Shown: positions 1 through 8,938, counted from the first letter of the stretch. The stretch is DNA of 51,454 nt from Pseudomonadota bacterium (GCA_021792835.1 JAJYTY010000005.1:1-51454); one strand, 5' to 3'. Notes: a model not told the origin generated them from the letters alone. Numbers and translations are program-made.

Positions 1-1
1 T

Positions 2-133
2 CTTGATCTGGTTAAAGAGGCGAGCGTCAAGGCCATCAGAGCGGGCGAGGAGAGGGTCACCGTTGAACTCCTCGACAACATGAACTGGGTTCCTCCGAGC
101 AAGCGCAAGGGCCATCAACGCTTCGCCTCCTGA
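2..133 (+). CDS. tniB: TniB-type transposition ATPase, C-terminal end only
   Basis: An open frame enters from the left edge and stops at TGA 131-133, giving the last 43 residues of a protein that ends in a basic tail (PPSKRKGHQRFAS). The start and the ATPase core lie outside the window. It is called TniB because a TniQ gene begins 2 bp after its stop; in Tn5053/Tn402-type and other Tn7-like elements the AAA+ regulator TniB/TnsC is encoded directly upstream of TniQ. The fragment itself has no diagnostic motif, so the call rests mainly on gene order. Confidence 0.6.
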   Translation, partial: LDLVKEASVKAIRAGEERVTVELLDNMNWVPPSKRKGHQRFAS

Positions 134-135
134 CG

Positions 136-1203
136 GTGGATACAACGAAGCGATTCCGCGGCATCACGGCGCCGCTCTGGCCGATCCGCTACAAGCCGCT
201 CCCCGACGAGCTGCTATCTAGCTGGCTGGTGCGCCTGGCGCACGGTCACGGCCTGAAAGTCCAGACCTTCTGCAACCTGATCTTCGGCAACAGGCTGCAG
301 GTTTGGAACCGCGACATCGACCGCTTGGCGCCATCGTGGCTCGTCGACACGCTTGCACTGCACACGGGAACATCACTCGCGGCCGCGTACGGCACCACAC
401 TCAAGGTCTACGACGGCATCCTGTTTCACAACCCTCGGCCATCCGGCCACCTGAACTGGATCCTCTCGCTGAAGATCTACCACCGCATCCGGGAGGGATT
501 CGGCCAACAGTTCTGCCCGCTGTGCCTGGCCGGAGATGCGACGCCTTACTTCCGTAAAGCGTGGCGGCTCAGTCTCAGCACAACGTGTCCTTGGCATCGC
601 TGCATGCTGCGCGACCGCTGCCATGCCTGTGGCGCGGCAGCGTCGTTCTTTCGGATGGACTTCGGCATAGAAGCCGGCGAATCCGACGACGAAACGATCA
701 CCGTGTCGCGCTGCCACGAGTGCACCGCCAACTTGGCCGCAGCCCCAACCATGGCGCCCGCGGTCGCTGATGCGGACGCGCTTGAAAAGCTCGTCGAGAT
801 GGCGAGTGCCGTCGCGGGACGCTCGCCACCGAGCCAGCGCGTAATCGACGAACTCGCCGTCCTACGGCATCTCTGCGCGCTGATGCTCTCGACGCGGCAC
901 TCTATCGCTCTCCGCCAACATCTCCTTGCAGTCCACAGCCTCGTGGATCCGATCGAGCCAACAGCAAAGAGGATCCCGTTCGAGTCGCTGGATCTCGCCA
1001 CTCGTCACGTGCTCCTGCAATGCGGGGTGTGGATGCTCAACGACCTAGGCAGCCGACTTGGCACAGCGGTGCGGGTTGGTGCACTTCGCTACAACCATCT
1101 TCTGCGGGACTTCGATGGGGCGCCAGACTGGTACCGCACTATGGTGGGAATGGCGATCCCTCATCGCAAGGGACACCCAAGCAGGCGGCTGGCGCGAGCC
1201 TAG
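136..1203 (+). CDS. tniQ: TniQ family transposition target-selection protein
   Basis: A 355-residue protein starting at GTG 136, 2 bp after the upstream stop, so probably translationally coupled. The N-terminal segment (about residues 15-115, with PLPDELLSSWLVRLA) is typical of TniQ. Two Cys/His clusters follow: C127-P-L-C130 with CPWH at 151-154, and C162-C165 with C193-C196, matching the zinc-ribbon region of the family. TniQ/TnsD proteins choose target sites and bridge DNA to the TnsC/TniB ATPase. The length suits the shorter TniQ class rather than full TnsD (about 500 residues). It shows that a Tn7-like or Tn5053-like element occupies the left end of the window. The tniA transposase would lie further left. 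Confidence 0.88.
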   Translation: MDTTKRFRGITAPLWPIRYKPLPDELLSSWLVRLAHGHGLKVQTFCNLIFGNRLQVWNRDIDRLAPSWLVDTLALHTGTSLAAAYGTTLKVYDGILFHNPRPSGHLNWILSLKIYHRIREGFGQQFCPLCLAGDATPYFRKAWRLSLSTTCPWHRCMLRDRCHACGAAASFFRMDFGIEAGESDDETITVSRCHECTANLAAAPTMAPAVADADALEKLVEMASAVAGRSPPSQRVIDELAVLRHLCALMLSTRHSIALRQHLLAVHSLVDPIEPTAKRIPFESLDLATRHVLLQCGVWMLNDLGSRLGTAVRVGALRYNHLLRDFDGAPDWYRTMVGMAIPHRKGHPSRRLARA

Positions 1204-1430
1204 GTGGCAATCAGAACCTGCACGCATTCCGTGTAGGCCCGCACCGCGGAGCGTTCTGCCGCACCGCTGAGGTGCACCCCAACTGTCCGAAGTCATGACA
1301 CACATTGCAGTGGAGGAGGCGACACACTAAGACCGATCGTCGGCCAGAACAGTCATTGGGCTCAGCTCTTCCCGGCGACCGCAGCGCCACAGGCAGCGGT
1401 CGCCGATATCCGCGGCGCCCCAAGTTGTTG

Positions 1431-4400
1431 CTAGTCGTACTGCGCGCTTTGCTCATCGTCGGACTCTTCCTCTTTCGCGATCTGCCGGGCCATCGAGTCC
1501 GACATTTTCTTCGCCCACCTGCGGACGGCAGACTTCGCATGCTTATGCAGCGCCTCGAGAGGTTTCTGGTAGAGCTCGTAGTAGGTGGTCATCGACCCGG
1601 ACCAACTGAACGTGTGCATGTTGCTGACAAGCGCGCGCTGCACGTCGTCGCGTTCTCCGAAATCATCGATGATGCGCATGATCAGGCCGCTGAAACGCTT
1701 GCCTTGATCTTCACCTTCGGCGTTGACCAACAGCGGCAGGATGCGCGCGAGGAAGGCCGGCGCCACCTCCGGGTTGGCGTGGCACCAGGCGAGCAGTGTG
1801 TCCTCAGACAGTTCCTCGATGGGCGCCTTGTGCTGACTGCCGCCGATGGAATGGCCTTTGCCGAGCGTGTACTGAAATCGCCACGACGCGCGAGGGTCCG
1901 TGGTGATAGCGTTGCCGATCAAGGGCCACACAATCTCGGGGAATTCCCGGAGTAGCAGCGGCAGGAGCGGCCTGATGCGGCGCTCGTCGGACAGCGAGCT
2001 CTCGTCTCCCCGCTCGATGAGCTGGCGAGTCAGGCTGAGCGCGACGGCACGGGCGTCTGCGTCGTTCCGCCCTTTTTTCAACAGCCACGTCATCAACTCG
2101 ACGAAGTGGTGGTCGTTCATCGTGTTCGACGCGCTCGCCAGGGCGGCATCGGCCGCCTGACGAAGCTGCGGGCGCAGCAACTCAAGGCGGTTCATATTGT
2201 TGTGGACATACATCCCCATCAGGTCGTAGCCCAGGTTCGACTCGTCGCGGTTCGCGAACACCTGGGTAAATAGCGGTGCGACTTCGTCGGGCTGGCGCTT
2301 AGCGAGCCGGCCCCCGAATGTCCAGGCATAGAGGGCACGCGGCAGCAGCGTGCCGCTCTTGATGCCTTCGGTTACGAGCGCGATGTCGGACGCCGGTATC
2401 TCCATCTTGAAGGCAAGCAATGGCACATTCGGCGCAAACTCCGGTGAGCGCATCGCCCGGCGCTTGAGCGAATCGATCAACCGCGGCTTCGTCTTAGCAA
2501 GCTCGGCCAGGTAGCTCGTGAGCAGGTCCGAGTTCCGGCGTCCGGCAGGCGCAACGCGATATGCCTTCAGCACCAGCCAGAGCCACCTGACCTTGTCGCT
2601 CGCATTGGCCGCGAGGGCTGTCCCGAACGGACCCGCCATACGTTGTTCGCCCGTGCTCAAGGCAGGGAGCTCAGCGATCAGCACATCGGGCTGGGCAAGC
2701 GCGTCGATGGCGAGCGTCGCAACTGCTTCCTGCTGCCGGACTTCCCGCACGTTAAATTCGAGCTTCTCGTCGCACGGGTAGTCCCAGGGCATTTCGGTCA
2801 CGAGCAGCTTCAGCCGACCGCGCAGGTTGTCAGGTGACACCTTCGCGATTAGCGCATGGACCCGAGCAACCACCGCCTCCGGCATCCCGCCTGCGTCGTA
2901 GCTGATGACGTCGCCGAGCGAAGCCAACGCTTGGGGCCAGTAATGCCCATGGGTCTGCGTATGCTGGGTGACCGCCTTCTCAACGAAATCGAGGAAGCCC
3001 TTGTGGATCAGCCCGCGAAAGTCGTTCGCAAGCGTCGTTCTGGCGAGTCCTCCAGCCGCGTCATCGCGCAGTGCGAAGCGCAGCAACCTCTCAAGGCATT
3101 CGAGGATGTATTCGACCGCAACCTGGTTGCTCGGACGCCACGGTTCGAGCGCCTTGCGGAGCCCATGACTCTCGATGCCGAGCGTACGCGAGAAGTGCTG
3201 TACCTCCGCTCCGCTATCGAGGGCTTGAACAAGCAACCGGTTCTGCTCGGGTATGTCCTCACGGATCAGATCATCGAGCAATCGGAGGCGTGCATCGCCG
3301 TCAGCCGCCGTGTCGCCTAGATACGCTGGGAACAGAGCCTTGAACTGACCCGTGCAGTTGTTGCTCCAGCTTTCGTTCTCCGCTAACGCGAGACGGAAGA
3401 GCAGCATGGCGCCAAGCTCGAACGTATCCGGTACGAACGCAATGCGCTGTACCGCCCAGCGGATTTCACTGCGCGCTTTTCCGCCAAATTCCTTGAGCGC
3501 CCCATCTGGCAACGCGTCGAACACACGTTTGAGCAGTTCGCCCGTAGCTTGGGCGTCGATCTGGGAAAGATGGTCAATCACGCCAGCGTTCGCTGAGTCG
3601 CAGATGGCCTCGTACGAGTCGAGCGGGCCGCCCACGCGGCACACATGACGGGTTACGTCGCGTGAGATGGTCGTGCGATTGAGCAACGCCAGTTGCTTGG
3701 CTGCGCGATTGCGCAAGGCGGGTGGCGCTTGAGTGAGAAGCGCGTCCCACTTCTGCCGGCACCATTCTCCCCACTGCTGCTCTGCAAGACGGTGGGCAAT
3801 GGGGCGCGGTTGCATCGTTAGATACCGGCCGCGCGACTGCGCCACCCGGCGGCGCGCAAGGTCCGTGAAGATCGCGCGCAACTCGTCTTCCGATAGGGTG
3901 CCCGACAAGGCTGCGACTTGGGCCAGTTCATTCTCTGCCTCGTCGCGGAAGCCAATGAGGCCGAACACGCTCAGCAGCTTGGCGCTTTGCAGCACCTCCT
4001 GCTTGTTCACGGCGCGACGGCCCACGACCACCTGTTCGATCAGGTAGTCCTGCGTCACGGTGGCGAGGGAAATATCCGCGACCCATGCCTCCGCGCTCAA
4101 TACGGCCATCTGCGGGAAGCCGTTTGCGAACATCACGAGCCGGCGTACATCTTCGGTCGGCAGTCCAGGCTGAAGATTCTTGATGAGGGCTTCGATGACG
4201 GCCTCCTTGGCACGCTCGATCAGGAGCGTGCCCTTCGGCAACGGTCCGCCCGGCACTTCATGGTCGATGGAGATGAGCGACAGTCGGCTGCTGGAGCGCT
4301 TCACCATGGCGGCAAGATCCTGGTGGGTCTCTTCGCTGCATCGGTCCACCACGATGACCGCCCTCGTTCCAAGGCCAGCTAGGAACTGCACCGCGCCCTT

Positions 4401-5468
4401 GACCGTGGTCGAGCCAAGTTCCGTCTCAATGCCGTACAGCACCAGATCGCTAGTGCGGGTACCCGGCTTGTCGTCGTCGGCCAGCGCCTCAAGCACGAGG
4501 CGGGACTTCCCGAGGCCCGACAGACCGACGACACGCACGACTTCACGTTCCTGTTCGACCGCAGGACGGATTCCGGAGTGCACCGCTGCTAGGCGGTCAT
4601 CATCGATGAACGGGGTCTCATGCTCATGCCGTCCTGCCCAATGAGCATAGGAGCGAAAGGTCGTGGCGAGGCCTGGCTGCGTCTGCTCCTGAACCCAGGT
4701 TGCAACCTGCGGATGCTCGTTTACCCAGGTCGCGATCTGGTCAGCGTCGCGAAAGATCACCTGAGCGGCCGTGGCGGCAACGCCCTGAGCCTGGACCGCC
4801 TTAAGAATGGCGTCCGCGCGCTTGCTGACCTCACGCCTGACATAGGCGCGGTTGCACAGCATGATGTAGCTTCCGCCCCCTTCTAGCGTCTCGCGGATGG
4901 CAGGCTCAAGGTTCCCTGCCGAAGTCAGCACGTCATTCGCGGCCTTGGCCGGCGTGATGGCGGCTGCCTTCACTTGCAGGATGCAGTTGCGGCTCGGCAG
5001 GAATGCCGTGCGCTCCGGCCCGTCGGCCCACGTGATCCGCGCATCCTCGCCGCCATCGGCTGCGGTAAGCACGGACGCGACATGGATGTTGTCCGGCGGG
5101 ATGCGGTTCTTCGCAGCCTCGGCAGACAACAGCCGCCGCGTCAGTACGACGAGGAAGCGGTCGGATAGGGCACTGATATGGGCACCGGAAATCTCGAAAT
5201 GGCGGAGACCGGTCTGTTGGATGGGAACGTGCGTGCCCGTCAGCGTGCCGAGCGCCGCAGGGTCGGCGTCAAGGATGCGCAGCAGGCTGATGGTGGTTGC
5301 GGCCGGCGTGACCGAACCACTTTCGTATTTTTGAAATGCGCGAATGCCACCGCCGAGCAGCTCGCCCGCTTCGACTTGATTGAGCCCTAGGCTCTCACGG
5401 ATACGCCGAATGTCCGCCGGCAGGAGAGGCTCGACGTCGGGCTTCTCGATCTTGGATTTTTTGGTCAT
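1431..5468 (-). CDS. HTH - nuclease-like - STAND NTPase fusion, putative defence protein
   Basis: A 1345-residue protein. Residues 19-73 form an MqsA/YgiT-type helix-turn-helix (RESLGLNQVEAGELLGGG, then FQKYESG). Residues about 98-262 look like a PD-(D/E)xK nuclease: an acidic GGEDARI segment at 139-145 precedes a beta-strand with Q165-V-K167, the Mrr-style QxK signature. A P-loop follows (GLSGLGKS, 314-322) with a Walker B-like VIVVD at 371-375, suggesting a STAND/NACHT-type NTPase. The remaining 750 or so residues are helical with no repeat that I can name, and the tail is acidic. This matches sensor-NTPase-effector defence proteins in general layout, with an added DNA-binding domain. ATG 5468 is chosen over the in-frame TTG at 5513 because a perfect palindrome lies between them and the HTH homology needs no extra residues. 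Nuclease and defence roles are inferred. Confidence 0.75.
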   Translation of the reverse strand: MTKKSKIEKPDVEPLLPADIRRIRESLGLNQVEAGELLGGGIRAFQKYESGSVTPAATTISLLRILDADPAALGTLTGTHVPIQQTGLRHFEISGAHISALSDRFLVVLTRRLLSAEAAKNRIPPDNIHVASVLTAADGGEDARITWADGPERTAFLPSRNCILQVKAAAITPAKAANDVLTSAGNLEPAIRETLEGGGSYIMLCNRAYVRREVSKRADAILKAVQAQGVAATAAQVIFRDADQIATWVNEHPQVATWVQEQTQPGLATTFRSYAHWAGRHEHETPFIDDDRLAAVHSGIRPAVEQEREVVRVVGLSGLGKSRLVLEALADDDKPGTRTSDLVLYGIETELGSTTVKGAVQFLAGLGTRAVIVVDRCSEETHQDLAAMVKRSSSRLSLISIDHEVPGGPLPKGTLLIERAKEAVIEALIKNLQPGLPTEDVRRLVMFANGFPQMAVLSAEAWVADISLATVTQDYLIEQVVVGRRAVNKQEVLQSAKLLSVFGLIGFRDEAENELAQVAALSGTLSEDELRAIFTDLARRRVAQSRGRYLTMQPRPIAHRLAEQQWGEWCRQKWDALLTQAPPALRNRAAKQLALLNRTTISRDVTRHVCRVGGPLDSYEAICDSANAGVIDHLSQIDAQATGELLKRVFDALPDGALKEFGGKARSEIRWAVQRIAFVPDTFELGAMLLFRLALAENESWSNNCTGQFKALFPAYLGDTAADGDARLRLLDDLIREDIPEQNRLLVQALDSGAEVQHFSRTLGIESHGLRKALEPWRPSNQVAVEYILECLERLLRFALRDDAAGGLARTTLANDFRGLIHKGFLDFVEKAVTQHTQTHGHYWPQALASLGDVISYDAGGMPEAVVARVHALIAKVSPDNLRGRLKLLVTEMPWDYPCDEKLEFNVREVRQQEAVATLAIDALAQPDVLIAELPALSTGEQRMAGPFGTALAANASDKVRWLWLVLKAYRVAPAGRRNSDLLTSYLAELAKTKPRLIDSLKRRAMRSPEFAPNVPLLAFKMEIPASDIALVTEGIKSGTLLPRALYAWTFGGRLAKRQPDEVAPLFTQVFANRDESNLGYDLMGMYVHNNMNRLELLRPQLRQAADAALASASNTMNDHHFVELMTWLLKKGRNDADARAVALSLTRQLIERGDESSLSDERRIRPLLPLLLREFPEIVWPLIGNAITTDPRASWRFQYTLGKGHSIGGSQHKAPIEELSEDTLLAWCHANPEVAPAFLARILPLLVNAEGEDQGKRFSGLIMRIIDDFGERDDVQRALVSNMHTFSWSGSMTTYYELYQKPLEALHKHAKSAVRRWAKKMSDSMARQIAKEEESDDEQSAQYD

Positions 5469-5481
5469 GGTTTTGCGAAAA

Positions 5482-5496
5482 ACACCATAATGGTGT
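5482..5496 (-). promoter_or_regulatory. 15-bp perfect palindrome, probable autoregulatory operator
   Basis: ACACCATAATGGTGT is a perfect 7+1+7 inverted repeat centred about 21 bp upstream of the ATG of the HTH-nuclease-STAND gene. MqsA-type HTH antitoxins bind short palindromes in their own promoters, and the adjacent protein carries that HTH at its N-terminus. On the minus strand a weak -35 (TTGAGT, 5513-5508) would put the -10 inside the palindrome (for example CATTAT), so binding would block the promoter. The palindrome is seen directly; the binding partner is inferred. Confidence 0.6.
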
Positions 5497-5513
5497 AATT
5501 CTACATAACTCAA

Positions 5514-5855
5514 CCACGCCCATCAAGCTGTTGCGTTGGCAAGCATATTGGGCGGCTGCCGGGTCCGTGGACGCCGGACTATGCTTCTTGCGCTTGCTAG
5601 AACTGCGCGGGGCTTCCGTTGCTGCTGATCTTGACGACTGCTGCCCAGCGCATTGTGACCACCGCCGCGGGTTGCCGCCAGCGCCCGCCTCGGCCGATCC
5701 GCAGTCTCGCGGTGCCGAGCGCGCCTGATGTAGGCGGGTGATGTGCGACTTCGACGTGTTTGTTGGCGACATGATGGCTAGGTAGGCCGGGGCCGTTGCC
5801 GCGGTAACCCTCAGCAGGTACGCTTCTCGCGTCTGATCGACCACAGGTGAAAGCA
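5514..5855. other. Non-coding interval, 342 bp
   Basis: I see no convincing gene here on either strand. Short open frames lack ribosome binding sites and recognisable products. The interval separates the promoter of the HTH-nuclease-STAND gene from a small open reading frame on the plus strand. Confidence 0.5.
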
Positions 5856-6056
5856 ATGTCCCAGGTCCTAGATCAAGAGGTCAAGGCCAACGTGATCGCT
5901 GGCTATGCCGCATGCGGCGCGTGGTTGGGGATGGTGCTACACCTTTGTGGCGTGCATGGGCGCTTCGGGACCATCGAGGCACCGATGGCTCTCGCCGGGC
6001 TTGGCGCCATTGTCGGCTTCTATCGTGTTCGTCGGATTGGCCGCCAAGGCAATTGA
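5856..6056 (+). CDS. Small hypothetical protein, possibly membrane-associated
   Basis: A 66-residue reading frame starting MSQVLDQEVKANV. ATG 5856 is preferred over GTG 5847 because AGGTGA sits 6 bp upstream of it. Two apolar stretches (about residues 11-25 and 37-50) separated by a short polar loop, then a basic tail (YRVRRIGRQGN), are compatible with a small two-helix membrane protein. I recognise no family. It lies inside the transposon cargo between two genes on the opposite strand, where small membrane proteins sometimes act as effectors, but there is no direct evidence for that. Confidence 0.35.
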   Translation: MSQVLDQEVKANVIAGYAACGAWLGMVLHLCGVHGRFGTIEAPMALAGLGAIVGFYRVRRIGRQGN

Positions 6057-6332
6057 TCGCAAGTGCCCAGCGCGCTTGTCAAATTGCCGGCCTTTGGGAT
6101 AGCAGCTAGCCCGTGCTCGCGCCGGACGCGACCGAGCGTAAGCGAACAGTCGAACCAGATGCCTGTGATAGCCGCTTGAATTGGCTAGTAGTCGGCGGAG
6201 GGAGGTACGGCATGACCACCGCGCCGCAAGCAACCATCGCGAAACAGGCCCTCACCCCTGCCCCGGTGTCCGATACGTAGACGGCAGAACGTTAGCAATG
6301 TGGCGCACTGACAACCACGGACGAGACGACCT

Positions 6333-7931
6333 TCAATCTGCCACGGCCGCCACGCCACAGGCCCTCTCCAGCAAGACCGACACGCTTGGGCCATCGAAGG
6401 CGCGGTCGATATAGATCGCACTATCGCGGCTCTCCGCGATGACAACGTGCACCTGGCGTCGGCCTCGGGCGATACGGAACGCCGCAACTCGCTCGATATG
6501 CGAATTCTCACCTTCCTCGATGAAAACCTGAGGGGGGATCTCACCTTCGCCGCTGATCGCGTACGGAACAGGGACCGTCCAGCCGTCGTCGATGCTTGCC
6601 GTGAGCAACATCACCTCAAGCCGCTTTAGTCGTGTGAGGCGTTCAATTGCTGGCAGCAGGAACGCTGGCGGTACGTCAGGTTGGCCGAGCGCTTCGACGA
6701 TGGTGATCGATCGAATGCGTTGAGCAGAGCCCGCATCGCCCACTGCAAAATCAGCCACCGCGGTTGCTCCGCGACTGCCCACTGGGGATCCCGTGTTCAC
6801 TGCAAGCTGTGCCTCGCTCCAGACGCTTTTCCTCGAAAGGTCCGGGAACTTGACCTCTCGCGGCATCTGTCGCCTGACCTGCGGGGCCAGGGCGCCGGAT
6901 GCGTCACGTTCTCGTAGTGTCTGGTTCTTCGCAGCTGGCGCCCCTGCTCGACGAGGACGAGCGACACCAGCGTTGTTGCTGGCCGCTGGCCGCCAAGGCC
7001 GGCGCTTCGCTCCCGAGGTTTGAACCTTTAGGTTTTCGAATGGAAACGGATGCGAACACGAGCGGAGACGATAGACGAGGAACGTCGATCTCGGTTGTCC
7101 GCCCAGCGATAGCCACTTGCCCGATGCCTTGATAGTGGTCGCTCCCTCGAAGGGGAAGACGCACTTCGGGTAGATGTCCAGGGCGCCCTGCGTCCGCGCC
7201 TGCAATAGAGATGTTCCGATCATTGCTGCAGCGTTTGCAGCTAGCTTGCTGATCGCGAGGCGCGCGATGTCGGGTCCCGATGCCTCGGGGATGCCATCGG
7301 CAAGATCCAACTCATAGTCCTCGCCAAAGAAGTCCAGTGAACGCAGATCCGAATACAGCTTCTTGGAGTCGAACGGCGGCAGGAAGAGCGCGGCTAGAAG
7401 TTGGCTAGAAGATCCGAAGTAGAAGCGCGCCAACTCCATGCTTGGCACGACCAGACTGCGGCTGTCGCCGAGATCGACTCGGACGCAGTATGAGTGGGTG
7501 TTAGCCATATGCCACGGATGCTCGGTGGCCGGAAGCAAGAAATTGCCTTGCTCATCGCTGTGCCCGACCTTGAGCAGTTGAGTGGTCGTGCGATCTATGC
7601 GGAGGTTTTTGAAGGTCGCAACCTCGTGCTCGGGGGAGGCGACAAAACGCTGCTCGGACCACAGGTCGCCGATTCGCAGCAACGTGGTGGAACCCACCGA
7701 AACCCAACACTTGAATTGCTGCTGCCAAGAAAGCGTCGACGATGCGCTCACCGGAGCCATGGGATCCACCAGCACGGCCGGATCGGTGACCTTCGAGAGG
7801 TGGACGAAGGTTGACGGTTGAGTGCGGCGGAGCAAGCGATCAGGGAAGGCAATGCCGCCGAACCAATCCACGCGCCAGAGGCCATTACCCCTGGGAAATG
7901 CAGCGATCTGCAAGGTGTCCACGAGCTGCAA
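6333..7931 (-). CDS. TnsE-like transposon protein (tentative)
   Basis: A 532-residue protein, close to the 538 residues of Tn7 TnsE. Several blocks resemble my recollection of TnsE: an N-terminal GLWRVDWFG followed by STFVHLSKV, a central VVPSMELARFYFGSS (residues 162-176; TnsE has a similar LELAR block), a low-complexity linker around 310-380, and a C-terminal ERVAAFRIARGRR-type beta-rich segment. The C-terminus ends soon after that block, so the last 60 or so residues of Tn7 TnsE may be missing. TnsE directs Tn7 into replicating DNA such as conjugating plasmids. No ATG is available: TTG 7931 or GTG 7922 would be the start, with no clear ribosome binding site. It is the cargo gene nearest lipA. 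The family call needs a profile search. Confidence 0.45.
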   Translation of the reverse strand: MQLVDTLQIAAFPRGNGLWRVDWFGGIAFPDRLLRRTQPSTFVHLSKVTDPAVLVDPMAPVSASSTLSWQQQFKCWVSVGSTTLLRIGDLWSEQRFVASPEHEVATFKNLRIDRTTTQLLKVGHSDEQGNFLLPATEHPWHMANTHSYCVRVDLGDSRSLVVPSMELARFYFGSSSQLLAALFLPPFDSKKLYSDLRSLDFFGEDYELDLADGIPEASGPDIARLAISKLAANAAAMIGTSLLQARTQGALDIYPKCVFPFEGATTIKASGKWLSLGGQPRSTFLVYRLRSCSHPFPFENLKVQTSGAKRRPWRPAASNNAGVARPRRAGAPAAKNQTLRERDASGALAPQVRRQMPREVKFPDLSRKSVWSEAQLAVNTGSPVGSRGATAVADFAVGDAGSAQRIRSITIVEALGQPDVPPAFLLPAIERLTRLKRLEVMLLTASIDDGWTVPVPYAISGEGEIPPQVFIEEGENSHIERVAAFRIARGRRQVHVVIAESRDSAIYIDRAFDGPSVSVLLERACGVAAVAD

Positions 7932-7934
7932 TGA

Positions 7935-7965
7935 TCGCTATAGTCGCACCGTCTTCGCTATAGTC
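7935..7965. repeat. 11-bp direct repeats, 20-bp period, beside the lipA stop
   Basis: TCGCTATAGTC occurs at 7935-7945 and again at 7955-7965, so the second copy ends 4 bp before the lipA stop codon (7970-7972). Ends of Tn7-like and Tn5053-like elements carry short repeated transposase-binding sites, and Tn7-like insertions often lie just beyond the 3' end of a conserved gene. The repeats could therefore be part of the transposon end. The opposite end is outside the window, so this cannot be confirmed here. Confidence 0.4.
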
Positions 7966-7969
7966 TCAT

Positions 7970-8938
7970 TCACTTCGCGTCGGTGACACCCACCCCCGCC
8001 CCGCGCGCCTGCGCGTCGGCGTGGTAGCTGGAGCGCACCATCGGACCGACCGCGGCGTGGCTGAAGCCCATCGCCACGGCCTCGCGCTCCAGCGCGGCGA
8101 AGCCGTCCGGGCTGACGTAGCGCAGCACCGGCAGGTGGTGCGTGCTCGGCGCCAGGTACTGGCCGACGGTGAGCATGTCCACCTGGTGCTCGCGCAGGTC
8201 GCGCATGACCTGCACGATCTCGTCGTCGGTCTCGCCCAGACCGACCATCAGTCCGCTTTTCGTCGGCACCTGCGGGTGGCGCTGCCTGAAGTCGCGCAGC
8301 AGGCGCAGCGAATGCGCATAGTCGGCGCCGGGGCGCGCCTGGCGGTACAGCCGGGGCACGGTCTCCAGGTTGTGGTTCATCACATCGGGCGGCGCCGCGT
8401 CGAACACCTCCAGCGCGCGCTCCAGGCGCCCGCGGAAATCCGGTACCAGCACCTCGATGCGAGTCGCCGGCGAGCGCTCGCGGATGGCGCGGATGCAGTC
8501 GACGAAATGCTGGGCCCCGCCGTCGCGGAGGTCGTCACGGTCCACGCTGGTGACGACCACGTAGCGCAGGCGCAGACGCGCGATGGTGTCGGCCAGGCGC
8601 TGCGGCTCCTGCGGGTCCAGCGGATCCGGGCGGCCGTGCCCGACATCGCAGAACGGGCAGCGTCGCGTGCACTTGTCCCCCATGATCATGAAGGTCGCGG
8701 TGCCGTGGCCGAAGCATTCGCCGATGTTCGGGCAGCTCGCCTCCTCGCACACCGTGACCAGCGACTGCTCGCGCAGGATGCCCTTGATCTCGTTGAAGCG
8801 CGACGACGCCGGCGGCGCCTTGACGCGGATCCACTGGGGCTTCTTCAGCACCGGCGCGTCGGAAACGATCTTGATCGGGATACGGGAGGTCTTGGACTCG
8901 CCCTTTTGCTTGAGGCGCGGATCGATGGCGTCGGTCAT
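7970..8938 (-). CDS. lipA: Lipoyl synthase
   Basis: A 322-residue radical-SAM enzyme that inserts two sulfurs into protein-bound octanoyl groups, making the lipoyl cofactor of pyruvate and 2-oxoglutarate dehydrogenases and the glycine cleavage system. The auxiliary cluster motif ([12 protein letters not shown]) and the radical-SAM motif (CTRRCPFC) are both intact, as is the C-terminal RSSYHAD segment that supplies a serine ligand to the auxiliary cluster. ATG 8938 overlaps the lipB stop as ATGA, so the two genes form a translationally coupled pair. An in-frame extension upstream to 9358 is only lipB read out of frame. The 3' end abuts the putative transposon boundary. Confidence 0.97.
   Translation of the reverse strand: MTDAIDPRLKQKGESKTSRIPIKIVSDAPVLKKPQWIRVKAPPASSRFNEIKGILREQSLVTVCEEASCPNIGECFGHGTATFMIMGDKCTRRCPFCDVGHGRPDPLDPQEPQRLADTIARLRLRYVVVTSVDRDDLRDGGAQHFVDCIRAIRERSPATRIEVLVPDFRGRLERALEVFDAAPPDVMNHNLETVPRLYRQARPGADYAHSLRLLRDFRQRHPQVPTKSGLMVGLGETDDEIVQVMRDLREHQVDMLTVGQYLAPSTHHLPVLRYVSPDGFAALEREAVAMGFSHAAVGPMVRSSYHADAQARGAGVGVTDAK

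Noticed and set aside
1305-1955. 216-residue plus-strand frame downstream of tniQ
   Set aside because: It overlaps the 3' end of the HTH-nuclease-STAND gene on the other strand and has no recognisable features.
5469-5513. TTG start 45 bp upstream for the HTH-nuclease-STAND gene
   Set aside because: It would place the palindromic operator and likely promoter inside the coding region; the HTH domain is complete from ATG 5468.
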